Assembly (NCBI GenBank): GCA_965229615.1
Contig: OZ245890.1
Coordinates: 868,001 to 932,000 of the forward strand
DNA from: G965229615 sp965229615
GTDB taxonomy: Bacteria > Pseudomonadota > Alphaproteobacteria > Rickettsiales > Midichloriaceae
DNA: 64,000 nt
Direction: 5' to 3'
The translations under genes and the position numbers were made by a program. Below are positions 55,358 to 64,000 of this stretch, piece after piece. The notes under the pieces were generated by a model. It was not told the DNA's origin. It saw only the letters and a program-made list of their open reading frames with translations, and did no database searches. Numbering within the stretch: position 1 is the stretch's first letter; the number at the start of each line of letters is the position of its first letter.

Positions 55358-56290
55358 ATGTACTATTCACAAATAATTATAATAGGCTCAGGGCCAGCAG
55401 GTTATACAGCTGCTATATATGCTGCAAGGGCATGTATTAAAACAACTCTAATTGCAGGTGATGCAAAGGGAGGGCAATTGGTAACCACAACTGATGTTGA
55501 GAACTACCCAGGATTTGCTGAAGTCATACAAGGACCTTGGTTGATGGAGCAAATGGAACAACAGGCTAAGCATGCTGGAGCTAAAATGATAAATGATCAT
55601 GTAGTCTCGATCTCGAAAAATAAATTGTTTGCTTTAAAAGGAGAGTCAGGTGTTGAATATACAGCTGATGCAGTGATAGTTGCAACTGGTGCTCAAGCGA
55701 AGTGGCTTGGGATTGAGAGTGAGACAAAGTTTCGTGGATATGGTGTGTCATCCTGTGCAACGTGTGATGGCTTCTTTTATCGAAATAAGAATGTATTAGT
55801 TGTTGGTGGTGGCAACACAGCTGTTGAGGAGGCATTATACCTTGCTAATATTGTTGGTAGTGTGACATTGATCCATAGAAGAGATGAATTTAGAGCAGAA
55901 AAGGTGCTGCAGCAGAGATTATTTGCTAATGAGAAGGTAAAAATTGTATGGAATACAGTTTTAGAAGAAGTTTTAGGGCAGGAAAACCCAAAGGTGGTAA
56001 ATGGAGCAATAGTAAAAAATATTAAAGATAATAAAATTGCAAGCATTGATGTTGATGGTATATTTATAGCAATAGGTCATACACCAAATACAAAGCTCTT
56101 TAGTGGAATACTGGAATTGGATAGTGATGGTTATATTGTAACTATACCTGGTACAACAAAGACAAATGTTGCGGGGATATTTGCTGCAGGAGATGTGCAA
56201 GATAAAATATACAGACAGGCAGTTACTGCTGCGGGTAGTGGTTGTATGGCAGCTCTTGATGCTGAGAAGTATTTGACTCAGTTGCTTTAA
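55358..56290 (+). CDS. trxB: Thioredoxin reductase TrxB
   Basis: NADPH-dependent flavoprotein that reduces TrxA. The 310 residues contain the FAD loop GSGPAGYTAA (10-19), the redox pair Cys133 and Cys136 (CATC), the NADPH loop GGGNTAVEEA (150-159), and the C-terminal FAD segment GIFAAGDVQD. Length is normal. Its partner TrxA is encoded at 2.7-3.1 kb. The stop overlaps that of the convergent unknown gene by 4 bases. Confidence 0.97.
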   Translation: MYYSQIIIIGSGPAGYTAAIYAARACIKTTLIAGDAKGGQLVTTTDVENYPGFAEVIQGPWLMEQMEQQAKHAGAKMINDHVVSISKNKLFALKGESGVEYTADAVIVATGAQAKWLGIESETKFRGYGVSSCATCDGFFYRNKNVLVVGGGNTAVEEALYLANIVGSVTLIHRRDEFRAEKVLQQRLFANEKVKIVWNTVLEEVLGQENPKVVNGAIVKNIKDNKIASIDVDGIFIAIGHTPNTKLFSGILELDSDGYIVTIPGTTKTNVAGIFAAGDVQDKIYRQAVTAAGSGCMAALDAEKYLTQLL

Positions 56291-56817
56291 AACAAGGATG
56301 ATGGGCCTTGCACATCATGCAGCCATATCACCATATTTTCATCAATTAGTTTTTTTGTAAATCCCTTTTGTTTCTGCTGTAATATATCTGATATTAAACT
56401 TTTGAATGCTTCTGTATTCTCTATCAGTGTTTTGAATCTATCATGATTTACTTCAAAAAAAGGCCATTGATCAGACTTATTGAACATTGCAATATCTTGT
56501 ACTGCTTTAACTTTAACTATATTATAAATTTCAGTAAGTGATTTATTTACTGATATTATTTCAGATATCTGGCACTGTGTCTTTACACCAATCCTTTCTC
56601 CATTTAATTGGATGCCTACCCTCCCAAGTATTTCCTCCACTGAAGTAACAAAACGGAGAAGCAATTCTGTGTCATTGAGTACCGGTGTTGCAAGACTTTG
56701 TTGTTCATTATAGCGTCGATCCAATGCCACTACCATTGTGAATCTAGGAATTAAAAGGTTACTTATAATTTTATTGGACAATTTTTGTTTTTTATCAGTT
56801 ATCTGCTGATCTTGCAT
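56287..56817 (-). CDS. Unrecognised small protein
   Basis: 176 residues, helical and without signal peptide or membrane helix. The N-terminal stretch IISNLLIPRFTMVVALDRRYN is the most hydrophobic part; the rest alternates charged and aliphatic residues. No family is recognised. Composition suggests a genuine gene. It converges on trxB, sharing 4 bases. Confidence 0.55.
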   Translation of the reverse strand: MQDQQITDKKQKLSNKIISNLLIPRFTMVVALDRRYNEQQSLATPVLNDTELLLRFVTSVEEILGRVGIQLNGERIGVKTQCQISEIISVNKSLTEIYNIVKVKAVQDIAMFNKSDQWPFFEVNHDRFKTLIENTEAFKSLISDILQQKQKGFTKKLIDENMVIWLHDVQGPSSLF

Positions 56818-57024
56818 ATCAATATAATAATTGTTTTAATTACAGTATGCTTTGCTGAGCATGCGCACTGATACTTATAGCATATAGATATTGCTTCATC
56901 AACCAATATTATGATAAAATAGCATGAGAACTACTTTCAAAGTTGAGTAATATACTTCCTTGAGATTGAAAAATATACAGATGTGCTGTTACAGCCACAG
57001 GAAGTGGCCGTATTGTGCGCTATA

Positions 57025-58623
57025 TTAGAATGTTAGTTTGACACCACCTAACACAACTGTACCTCTGTTTGTTTTAACATTTTTCAAAGGTGTTTTGTAT
57101 TCAAATGTTGTAGCTTCTATGTAAGGTACTAGACCTGGCATAGCCTTGTACTCAACACCGAATGACACAGCATCGAATTTGTTCTTTGCTACATTGAATG
57201 CAGCTTCATTTGCTGCAATGTATCTTAGCGCATCCATTGCAAAGCCACCTTGTCTTTCACTACCAAGGTATGTCACACTAACTCCAGCCTTATCTGCAGT
57301 ATATGCTAGACCAGCAGTCCAAAACTTCGCTTCTTTTTTATGTTTTGTTGTTATGGTCAAAGGTTGTTTCAATGTGCCAGATTTACCCCAATCACCATAT
57401 GAAGCAGCTGCAGCCATGCCTTTGTATTCAACTTTACCACCAACTTGCCATGCGCCAAGTTTTTCTAATTGAAGCATTCTTCTTTGTGGAATGGTTGTAC
57501 CATTAGATGCATCTGCTGTGACATAGGCATCACGAGCATCACCGACTTGACCAGTTGCTGAAATCGCGAACAACATATCATTTGTCTTATGCTCATATCC
57601 AATGCCACCCTCTACAACATTTTTATAACCACTGCCTTTGAAAGCAAGTAGTTTATATGCAGTGCCATCAACTGTTGTATCAGGTACATAGCTTATTCCT
57701 GCATTGAAACCATTAACTTTAGGTGTATAGTATGTAATCTTATTAGATTTCTTCGCATACTGAGAAGCATATGGCAGTGATGGTGCAGTCAAAAACGTAT
57801 GATGTAGCATTGATCTTGTTGCATCATCACTTACAGCAGTATATGGTACCCATTTACCAAAATCACCATCTATACCATCTGTTGCTTTTGCTATGCTTGC
57901 GCCAGATATCCCCATTGATGTGCTTGCACCATCTTCACCACCAATTTCAACGCGCCCAATATGATTTTCAGCAAAGATAAATACTTTGTTTGCAATGTCC
58001 TTGCTGCCTGATGCTGATGGTGAAGCACTTGCATTCGCTTCGATTGTTGCGCCATATTTCATACCATTAGCATCCTCTTTGCAAGCTGTAAACTCCAGTT
58101 TACCATTTGCTGCAAGACCTTGTTTATTAGTAAATTGTTTTCCTTGTGTACCATCAACACCAAAAGAAGGCATGGATTGTGGTGTAATCACCTCATTATG
58201 AGGCAAGCCATCACCATTGCTTGGATTCACAAAATGTTTTCTTTGTGAAATAACACCATATTGTATATCTACTTTACCACCAACTTTTACAGACACACCA
58301 TCACTATTTATGAGTGAATCCCTTTGTGAAAAAGGATTTGGCATGCCAATCAACCGTACTTCCTTTTCACTGGTTCTTGATGACACAGTAGCTTCTTGTT
58401 GATTGTGTTGTACCCTTGGTTCAATGCGTTGTGATGGATGGTATGTATCATCGATGTTATGCCTCTGTACTTTTTTACCATGCACAGCATTTTTCTTCAT
58501 ACTGTGTGCAGTTTTTGAAACATGAGATTTTTGTTTCGTTTCATGCACTGCATCTGCAGCAACAGCAAGCGATGTTGTAGCGATTATTGCTGTTAAAGTT
58601 GTTGAGAAGAGAAGTTTTTTCAT
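57025..58623 (-). CDS. Outer membrane porin of alphaproteobacterial type
   Basis: 532 residues from the ATG at 58623. A signal peptide (1-24, MKKLLFSTTLTAIIATTSLA) ends before ADAVHE. About 60 residues rich in His, Lys and Gln follow, then a beta-barrel with the Gly-rich strands VKVGGKVDIQYGV, FTACKEDANGMKYG, HIGRVEIGGED and, at the end, VVLGGVKLTF with a terminal Phe for BAM recognition. This is the gram-negative porin_4 type arrangement seen in Rickettsiales. It would form the main diffusion pore. Sigma70-like elements (TTGCAT, TATACG) lie about 100-130 bases upstream. Confidence 0.85.
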   Translation of the reverse strand: MKKLLFSTTLTAIIATTSLAVAADAVHETKQKSHVSKTAHSMKKNAVHGKKVQRHNIDDTYHPSQRIEPRVQHNQQEATVSSRTSEKEVRLIGMPNPFSQRDSLINSDGVSVKVGGKVDIQYGVISQRKHFVNPSNGDGLPHNEVITPQSMPSFGVDGTQGKQFTNKQGLAANGKLEFTACKEDANGMKYGATIEANASASPSASGSKDIANKVFIFAENHIGRVEIGGEDGASTSMGISGASIAKATDGIDGDFGKWVPYTAVSDDATRSMLHHTFLTAPSLPYASQYAKKSNKITYYTPKVNGFNAGISYVPDTTVDGTAYKLLAFKGSGYKNVVEGGIGYEHKTNDMLFAISATGQVGDARDAYVTADASNGTTIPQRRMLQLEKLGAWQVGGKVEYKGMAAAASYGDWGKSGTLKQPLTITTKHKKEAKFWTAGLAYTADKAGVSVTYLGSERQGGFAMDALRYIAANEAAFNVAKNKFDAVSFGVEYKAMPGLVPYIEATTFEYKTPLKNVKTNRGTVVLGGVKLTF

Positions 58624-59230
58624 TATTGACTTTATTTTAATTTGCATTTGTTCAAAACTTTGCAGTAACAGGTTGTGAAAGTATCATGTGCTTGTTGGTT
58701 ATGACAACTCACAATGCGTATATTGCGCTTGTTTTTTATATGCAATTGTTTTTTATCTACATTCAAAGTTTCAAGATAAGGTTTTATTCGGTGCTCTATA
58801 TTGTGCAAGTATTTACAAGTTTATAATTTAAAAAAAGATAGTCAACTGTAGATTATTTGTATACATTGTACGTATCACGGCTCCTGATTATCTTTACGTC
58901 TGAGAGGGGTGTATGATATGCTAAAGCTTTATACTTTATGGATAACTTCTTGATAAAACAAATAATGAATTAGTGTTAGAAAGATAAGTTGATATGTTTC
59001 TTTATGCCAAATGGTTAGCAGCTATTATAATAGCTGCATAATGTCATATTTATATCAATGAGTACCTACTGCTATATAATGGTAGTGCGTGATGTTTTAT
59101 AGATGACATACTTAAAGAGGTAGAGGTAAATGTGTGAACAGATGAAGCTCTGATAGAAAGAATTAGATGGCAAACAATACTATTCACAAGGTGATACTCA
59201 TGCTAGTATAGAATTTCACCTTATTGGTTA
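58624..59230. other. Noncoding region upstream of the porin, with a perfect palindrome
   Basis: 607 bases without a credible gene. It includes the porin promoter region on the minus strand, the 20-base perfect palindrome GCAGCTATTATAATAGCTGC at 59018-59037, and an imperfect hairpin AAGGTGATACT/AGTA-TCACCTT at 59188-59222 just beyond the stop of the unknown gene at 59231. The remainder is A+T-rich. No tRNA or other known RNA is recognised. Confidence 0.6.
59018..59037. promoter_or_regulatory. Perfect 20-bp palindrome
   Basis: GCAGCTATTATAATAGCTGC is identical to its own complement. It lies about 395 bases upstream of the porin start and contains TATTATAATA in the centre, so it may be a dimer-binding operator or form a short cruciform. 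The target gene is not known. Confidence 0.4.
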
Positions 59231-59707
59231 CTAAAGGGTATTTTGATGCGCGTCGTGTTTACACGATATTAGTTCTTTTACTTTTGCTGTATGACTTTTT
59301 ATTTCTTTTTTTAGACTAGTTGTAGTTTTTATTCCAAACATAGCTGCAATGTGACATATTAATCTCATGAAAAATCCATCATCTTTTGCTAGTGCTGTTC
59401 TGAGTTCATTATTGCCTATTTTTTCCTGCAATTTTTTCATATAATCGTAAGCGTCTTCTAAACACTTTTCTATTGCTTTGCTGTTGATATTTGCACGTGC
59501 TACGCAATAGTCTGGCATTTTTGGCAAATATTCTGACTGCATTTGATCTTCTTTCAATAACTGAGGTTTTTCCATATCTGCTAGTGCATTGGTAGTTGCT
59601 GTAACAAATGTACTGCAATCATCTTTATTATCATTATAACTTACTATAAAAATATTTAGTATTGCTTCATCTGTAATTTTATTGTTGTTATCTGGCATAT
59701 GTTTCAT
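59231..59707 (-). CDS. Unknown protein, paralogue of the neighbour at 59811
   Basis: 158 residues, no signal peptide. The C-terminal half has the order YMKKLQEKIG, KDDGFFMRLICHIAAMFGIKT, LKKEIKSHTAKVKEL, which the next protein repeats in altered form. The hydrophobic helix (FFMRLICHIAAMFG) is followed by a coiled-coil helix. The N-terminal halves of both share little. No family is recognised; a tandem duplicate that has diverged is evident. The first Met could also be at 59698. Confidence 0.6.
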   Translation of the reverse strand: MKHMPDNNNKITDEAILNIFIVSYNDNKDDCSTFVTATTNALADMEKPQLLKEDQMQSEYLPKMPDYCVARANINSKAIEKCLEDAYDYMKKLQEKIGNNELRTALAKDDGFFMRLICHIAAMFGIKTTTSLKKEIKSHTAKVKELISCKHDAHQNTL

Positions 59708-59810
59708 ATTAATATCGAAGTGATGTCACCAAAGATCATGCATGACAATTCAATTTGTTTACTACTTAGAATGCTATGTAGCACTACAGCTATGATAGTA
59801 TCCATATCCT

Positions 59811-60296
59811 TCATTGACTTAATCTTTGATGGCGGTTTATTTCTTCCCTGTGTTTTGCTATTTTTTCAGTATGACTTTCTATTTTTTTAGTACAACCTTT
59901 TATTTCCTCTCTCAAATGAACATTTGTTTCTATTCCGATCTTAGCTAGGATGCGATATATTAGTTTTATGAGAAAAGAATTATCTTTCTTAACTTCTGCT
60001 TTGAAGTCGTTCTCATACAAATTATTACCATCTATGCCTAACTTGTTCTGAAGCTTCGTCATAAACTTATACATTGCTTCTAAATCAGGTTGCAAATCAT
60101 TTTTTATGATTTTATCTTCCATCTCATCATTAGGTTCTGCATGGTAAGTTATATTTTTCGCCACAATATCATCAATATCATGATTCATTTGCTTAACAAA
60201 TGCATCTATAGATTTTGCTGTACAAAATGTGGTGATACACTCCCACAATATATCATTTACTATATCTTCATTGTTGCTGTCTTCACTATCAAGCAT
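59811..60296 (-). CDS. Unknown protein, paralogue of the neighbour at 59231
   Basis: 161 residues, acidic N-terminus (MLDSEDSNNEDIVND). The C-terminal half mirrors the gene downstream: FMTKLQNKLG, KKDNSFLIKLIYRILAKIGIET, LREEIKGCTKKIESHTEKIA. A hydrophobic helix is followed by a basic coiled coil. It precedes its paralogue by about 100 bases on the same strand and probably forms a transcript with it. No family is recognised. Confidence 0.6.
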   Translation of the reverse strand: MLDSEDSNNEDIVNDILWECITTFCTAKSIDAFVKQMNHDIDDIVAKNITYHAEPNDEMEDKIIKNDLQPDLEAMYKFMTKLQNKLGIDGNNLYENDFKAEVKKDNSFLIKLIYRILAKIGIETNVHLREEIKGCTKKIESHTEKIAKHREEINRHQRLSQ

Positions 60297-60460
60297 ATAT
60301 TTATGTGTTTTATGTTATAAAAACACTATTCTGAATAGTATTCATATTCATTATAGAATAAATTAGGATACATATCAATAACTATGAGTTGTAGAATTTT
60401 GAAATATTTTCACAGATAGCAGATGCAATTGCACGACAAATCAATGCTCATGATAAAACA

Positions 60461-61663
60461 CTACTGTTGGGTTTGTGTTTCTGCTAGTAAGTTTCCATGA
60501 TTATTATTTTTAAGATAATTAGTCACACCATCATGTAATGGAACGATGTGTGCATCATTTATCATGTTCTCTAATGTAATTGAATCAAATACTTGATGTA
60601 ATGACTTTATATGGTCAATATTACTGAATATTGTACCAATGAGTTTATATATTTGTGCATCCGTGATATCAGAGGTTGTTAATATGACTGGCTTAACAGC
60701 AATTGTTTCAACATCTGTTGGTGAACCAAGATATGTACCACCTGCTATTTTAGCATTTTTATATTCCTTATTTTTTGAGACAATAGCATCCACATCACGT
60801 GCATTAACACTGGCAATATTTGTTTCACATGCTCTAGTTACATCCTTTAGCGATTGATTTGAACATTCAGCAACCACCACCATTACATCTATATTACCAT
60901 TACATAAAGCCTTTGCTTGATCGTTTACATCAAGTGCTGTAACACTTTTAAATATCCTATTGTCCCAACCCTTCACTTCAAGTAATTTTTTCATTACTAT
61001 TTCTGTGGCTGTACCTTGTTTTCCAAGATTGATTGTTTGGTCTTTAGTGTCATCAAATACTCTAATGTATGAGTTTTTTCTCGTTACGATTGCAAGTGGT
61101 TCATCATAAAATGATGCAACAAACCGTAGCTTTTTGTACTGGTCAGTCTTGTCAAAAGGCTTATTACCATCAATAATGTTTTTTTCCCAAACAGAGCGTA
61201 CTATGGCAACATCGACATCACCACTGAGCATTGCAGTGATCGCATCAACAGCATTATTATATCGTTTGATATGACAACTTTCCTTGTTTTTTTCATTCAT
61301 AAAAAGACAAATGCTGCTTGCCAATGGATAGAAAACTCTTTCAAACCTATTCACGCCTATTGTTATCTTCGCATTGCTCACATCATTTGATGGTACCTTT
61401 TTATTAGGTGTTTGTACTGTGTTTTGTTCCGTTGATTTTTCACTTTGCTGTAGTTTTGGTTTTTCAACAAAACCACCATACTTATTTGACTGTGTCATAT
61501 CATCTTTCAGCACCTTTCTCATGTTATCAATTTGCTTGGAAGATGTAGGTGGAGGTAGTAGCACATCATCTGCAGATGCTATTAAAGTGTTGATTATCAC
61601 ATAAAATAATACCAGTATCATATGGTAACTGACACTTCTAATGTTACTATAGTTCTTAAGCAT
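60461..61663 (-). CDS. TAXI-family TRAP transporter solute-binding-like protein
   Basis: 400 residues. An N-terminal signal or anchor (12-30) is followed by a polar linker of about 65 residues with Lys, Gln and Ser, then the TAXI domain (about 97-380): ITIGVNRFERVFYPLASSICLFM, DAITAMLSGDVDVAIVRS, LRFVASFYDEPLAIVTRK, INLGKQGTATEIVMKKLL. This periplasmic protein family binds glutamate or related acids for TRAP transporters. The usual permease is not adjacent. It starts 16 bases after the DUF2066 gene and both are probably cotranscribed. Confidence 0.88.
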   Translation of the reverse strand: MLKNYSNIRSVSYHMILVLFYVIINTLIASADDVLLPPPTSSKQIDNMRKVLKDDMTQSNKYGGFVEKPKLQQSEKSTEQNTVQTPNKKVPSNDVSNAKITIGVNRFERVFYPLASSICLFMNEKNKESCHIKRYNNAVDAITAMLSGDVDVAIVRSVWEKNIIDGNKPFDKTDQYKKLRFVASFYDEPLAIVTRKNSYIRVFDDTKDQTINLGKQGTATEIVMKKLLEVKGWDNRIFKSVTALDVNDQAKALCNGNIDVMVVVAECSNQSLKDVTRACETNIASVNARDVDAIVSKNKEYKNAKIAGGTYLGSPTDVETIAVKPVILTTSDITDAQIYKLIGTIFSNIDHIKSLHQVFDSITLENMINDAHIVPLHDGVTNYLKNNNHGNLLAETQTQQ

Positions 61664-61679
61664 TTTTTATAGATTATAT

Positions 61680-62825
61680 TTAGCCATTACTTTTTACAAG
61701 TTGTACTAGTATTTTGTTATTTTGCTGAAAGACTGCGATGCCATTCTTTAATAACATATCACTCAAATCACCTGGGGAGCATATATATTCTAGCTCTAAG
61801 TCTGCACTTTTAGTATCAATAGCTTTATATTTGTATTGTTTTATCGCATCTATCTTATTTAGTGTTGAACGGATCGTATGCCACTCCCTCTGGTTGTGAA
61901 ACTGTACAGTGACGCTCGAGTTGAAAACTGTATCATTTGGTTTTTCAATGCCTCTTTTCCACACTGCGTCAGTATTATTCATCAAATCTGTTGATATTCT
62001 CTTCATAAAATTATCTCTAGGTTCATTTGCAGATTTTATATATTTAAATGTGTCTTTATATTTGCTATGCTTCCCGATGAAGCTAAGATCAACAACCACT
62101 GCTGAATGATTCAAGTCTCTTGCTTGTACTATCATTATATTGTCACATTCATAATGTTGCAATAGATTTCTCACATCATCATATGTGCCATTTATAATAT
62201 TTGCTGCATCTACGTTCTCAGCATCAAATATATCATTGTGCAACACTTTGAAATTCATTAAGCCAAATTTGTGTGGTATATCTTGCCATGTTTTGAACCA
62301 TATATTGTCTATCATTTCACTACTCAAAATATGACGATTGTTTGCTACGAGTATCGGTACAATAAGAGTATTGCCTGATGCTGTACTAGCATAAGTGAAA
62401 CCACAAGTATTCAAAATGCTTTTTACTTTCTCATCATCAAAAACTATATCTATAACCCCACTATATGATCTAGATGTCATTCTCTCAGATTTAAAAATAT
62501 AATTACTAACTAGAGTTGATGGTGGATACATCATTTTATTTACACAATCCTTTATACTTGATGTATTTTCCCTATGTGTGTGTTGTGTATCAAGTCTTGA
62601 TATAAGCTGTACTAGTGCAGCTCTTGTTCCATTTGCTAAAGCTATGCTTTTAGAATCAACAAGATTTCCTTCGTTTGCTGTAACACTAACACCCTCAACC
62701 ACGAATGGATTGATCTGTTGATCACTTTGCACAGCAAAAGAATGATGCACATGCACTATAAAACATAAAATGCTGAATAATTTAAACAACAATTTCTGGA
62801 TATATAAAAATTTTTTTTGTATCAT
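61680..62825 (-). CDS. DUF2066 exported protein
   Basis: 381 residues with a signal peptide (helix about 14-31, cut near FAVQS). The N-terminal segment with GVSVTANEGNLVDSKSIALANG then RAALVQLISRLDT resembles DUF2066, a family of periplasmic or envelope proteins in alpha- and gammaproteobacteria with unknown function. The C-terminal part is beta-rich. It is the first gene of a pair with the TAXI protein and divergent from yciB. Function remains unknown. Confidence 0.75.
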   Translation of the reverse strand: MIQKKFLYIQKLLFKLFSILCFIVHVHHSFAVQSDQQINPFVVEGVSVTANEGNLVDSKSIALANGTRAALVQLISRLDTQHTHRENTSSIKDCVNKMMYPPSTLVSNYIFKSERMTSRSYSGVIDIVFDDEKVKSILNTCGFTYASTASGNTLIVPILVANNRHILSSEMIDNIWFKTWQDIPHKFGLMNFKVLHNDIFDAENVDAANIINGTYDDVRNLLQHYECDNIMIVQARDLNHSAVVVDLSFIGKHSKYKDTFKYIKSANEPRDNFMKRISTDLMNNTDAVWKRGIEKPNDTVFNSSVTVQFHNQREWHTIRSTLNKIDAIKQYKYKAIDTKSADLELEYICSPGDLSDMLLKNGIAVFQQNNKILVQLVKSNG

Positions 62826-62896
62826 TATCAGTAATATTCTTATTCATAATACTGCTTACAAGTAGTAACTCGCATTATACATATAGTATTTCCAAT

Positions 62897-63460
62897 ATGC
62901 CATCACAACTTATTGAATTGATTCCTGCACTATGTTTCTTCATATCATATAAAATCTTCGATCTTTATTTCGCTACATCAACACTAGTATTTACTACGAT
63001 TTGCACAACAATTTTCATTTATTTCAAGCATAGAAAAATATCCAGTGTGACAATTGTGAGCGTCATATTGCTATTACTCTTCAGTATACTGACTGTTGTG
63101 ACAGGAAACATGACATTCATCAAAATGAAACCAACTTTCTTATACTTAACCATTGCTATAGTACTATTTATCGACATCATTTTTTTGAAAAAGCATTTCA
63201 TCAAAAAACTTTACATCACCTGTAATAATATAACAGATTTATCATCAAATATCGATATAAAGCTATGGCGTAAGGTTGAAATTGAATGGTGTTGTTTTCT
63301 AGTGTTGTTTTCTATGTCAAATGAAGTGGTATGGAGATATACTAGTGAAAGCGCATGGGTAAACTTTAAAGTGTTTATCATGCCAGTATTAATCATGTGT
63401 ATTATAATGATGCATATTATTATGTTATCAAAACACACGAAAGCAAAAAGTCAAATGTAG
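62897..63460 (+). CDS. yciB: YciB/IspZ-family inner membrane septation protein
   Basis: 187 residues with five or six membrane helices. IELIPALCFFISYKIFDLYFAT (7-28, shortened here in reading) and FIKMKPTFLYL (about 74-84) are the family signature (FFxxYK..D.y.AT and Fik.KPT). YciB (also called ispZ or ISP-A) acts at the division septum and in envelope maintenance. It starts 71 bases from the divergent DUF2066 gene and is followed by sdhB. Confidence 0.88.
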   Translation: MPSQLIELIPALCFFISYKIFDLYFATSTLVFTTICTTIFIYFKHRKISSVTIVSVILLLLFSILTVVTGNMTFIKMKPTFLYLTIAIVLFIDIIFLKKHFIKKLYITCNNITDLSSNIDIKLWRKVEIEWCCFLVLFSMSNEVVWRYTSESAWVNFKVFIMPVLIMCIIMMHIIMLSKHTKAKSQM

Positions 63461-63558
63461 CAGTGAATCAGCCGCATAAAAACTATAATGTATATTTGAC
63501 ATTCTGCCTATGAAATGCAAATATTTTGAATATCAAGAGCTATATATATTTTTTGCAC

Positions 63559-64000
63559 ATGGTACAATTTTTATTACCAAAGAACTCAAGAGTACAAAAA
63601 GGCAGAGAACATGTAGAGGTGGGTTGTGATAAATCAAGTAACGATAAAACACTCTGTGTGCAAATATACCGGTATGATCCAGAGTTACATACAAATCCAC
63701 AATTGGATACATATTATTTAAACAAGGCAAGTAGCGGTAATATGGTGCTTGATATACTGATGAAAATTAAAGATGAGCTTGATCCAACACTGACATTTCG
63801 AAGATCTTGTAGGGAGGGGGTATGTGGTAGTTGTGCAATGAATATAGATGGTACCAACACACTTGCTTGTATAAAGCACATAGGCGAAATAGGCGACACA
63901 ATCAAGATATATCCACTACCTCATCTATCAGTAATACGAGATCTCGTGTGTGATTTAAGTGGTTTTTACAATCAGCTGAAAAGGGTGAAGCCTTGGCTGC
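63559..64000 (+). CDS. sdhB: Succinate dehydrogenase iron-sulfur subunit SdhB (3' end outside window)
   Basis: 147 codons before the window ends, of about 250-260. The [2Fe-2S] cluster ligands are Cys84, Cys89, Cys92 and Cys104 (SCREGVCGSCAMNIDG then TLAC), with the YRYDPE segment upstream and the RDLVCDLSGFY segment downstream, as in SdhB. It feeds electrons from succinate to ubiquinone. A perfect TTGACA is at 63496, with only a poor -10 match 17 bases on. The rest of the [3Fe-4S]/[4Fe-4S] part lies beyond the window. Confidence 0.97.
   Translation, partial: MVQFLLPKNSRVQKGREHVEVGCDKSSNDKTLCVQIYRYDPELHTNPQLDTYYLNKASSGNMVLDILMKIKDELDPTLTFRRSCREGVCGSCAMNIDGTNTLACIKHIGEIGDTIKIYPLPHLSVIRDLVCDLSGFYNQLKRVKPWL

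Noticed and set aside
1..64000. tRNA, rRNA and tmRNA genes
   Set aside because: Scanning the intergenic gaps for T-loop (GTTCGAATC-like) and acceptor pairing found no convincing tRNA; no rRNA or tmRNA segment was seen. A dedicated program could still find a divergent one.

Overview
The window is an A+T-rich chromosomal segment (about two thirds A+T by eye) read with the standard bacterial code. Its gene content points to an alphaproteobacterial endosymbiont or intracellular bacterium of the Rickettsiales type. Evidence for this is the giant NAD-specific glutamate dehydrogenase, scattered gene-transfer-agent (GTA) type phage genes, a TAXI binding protein, a hemE-linked candidate origin, reduced operons (rpsB without tsf, hslU without hslV, a lone atpH) and several large hosts-interaction-like proteins of unknown family. 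Unlike Anaplasmataceae, this organism keeps LPS genes (kdsD, lptC, lptF-like, waaA) and at least one flagellar gene (fliI). I do not assign a genus.

Layout. 0-10.4 kb: end of fliI, murE, trxA, prmC, the 1621-residue glutamate dehydrogenase and a MidA-type methyltransferase. 10.6-18.2 kb: three unrecognised proteins followed by a leftward GTA-like group (large terminase with an inserted segment, fabH, DUF2460, DUF2163). 18.3-37.7 kb: an RND pump, rpsB, fbaB, a tandem-repeat protein with charged repeats, a candidate structured RNA, yebC, an Smr protein, atpH, rpiB, an MBL hydrolase, gyrA with an unusual quinolone-determining region, kdsD-lptC-rlmB, dnaB and hemE. 37.7-38.0 kb: a noncoding stretch with seven direct and one inverted copies of a 9-mer in 10-bp phase, a candidate replication origin. 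38.0-41.8 kb: ubiA, hslU, waaA.

41.9-49.1 kb is accessory. A roughly 2.9 kb islet (unknown protein, TraB/EreA/ChaN-like protein, truncated Rpn nuclease, VapBC) is bracketed by waaA and a decayed duplicate of part of waaA. A patatin-like phospholipase follows, then an 899-residue protein carrying a His-Asp-Gln-Cys arrangement with the spacing of clan CE ubiquitin-like proteases. 49.5-64 kb: gltA, dprA, bamE, lptF-like, trxB, a porin, two tandem paralogues of unknown function, DUF2066 plus TAXI proteins, yciB and the start of sdhB, interspersed with unrecognised genes.

Taken together, housekeeping genes for envelope (murE, kdsD, waaA, lptC, lptF, bamE, porin), energy (gdh, gltA, sdhB, atpH), replication (dnaB, gyrA, candidate origin) and redox (trxA, trxB) are interleaved with effector-like genes that may act on a eukaryotic host. 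All functions are read from motifs and family knowledge; no search was run.
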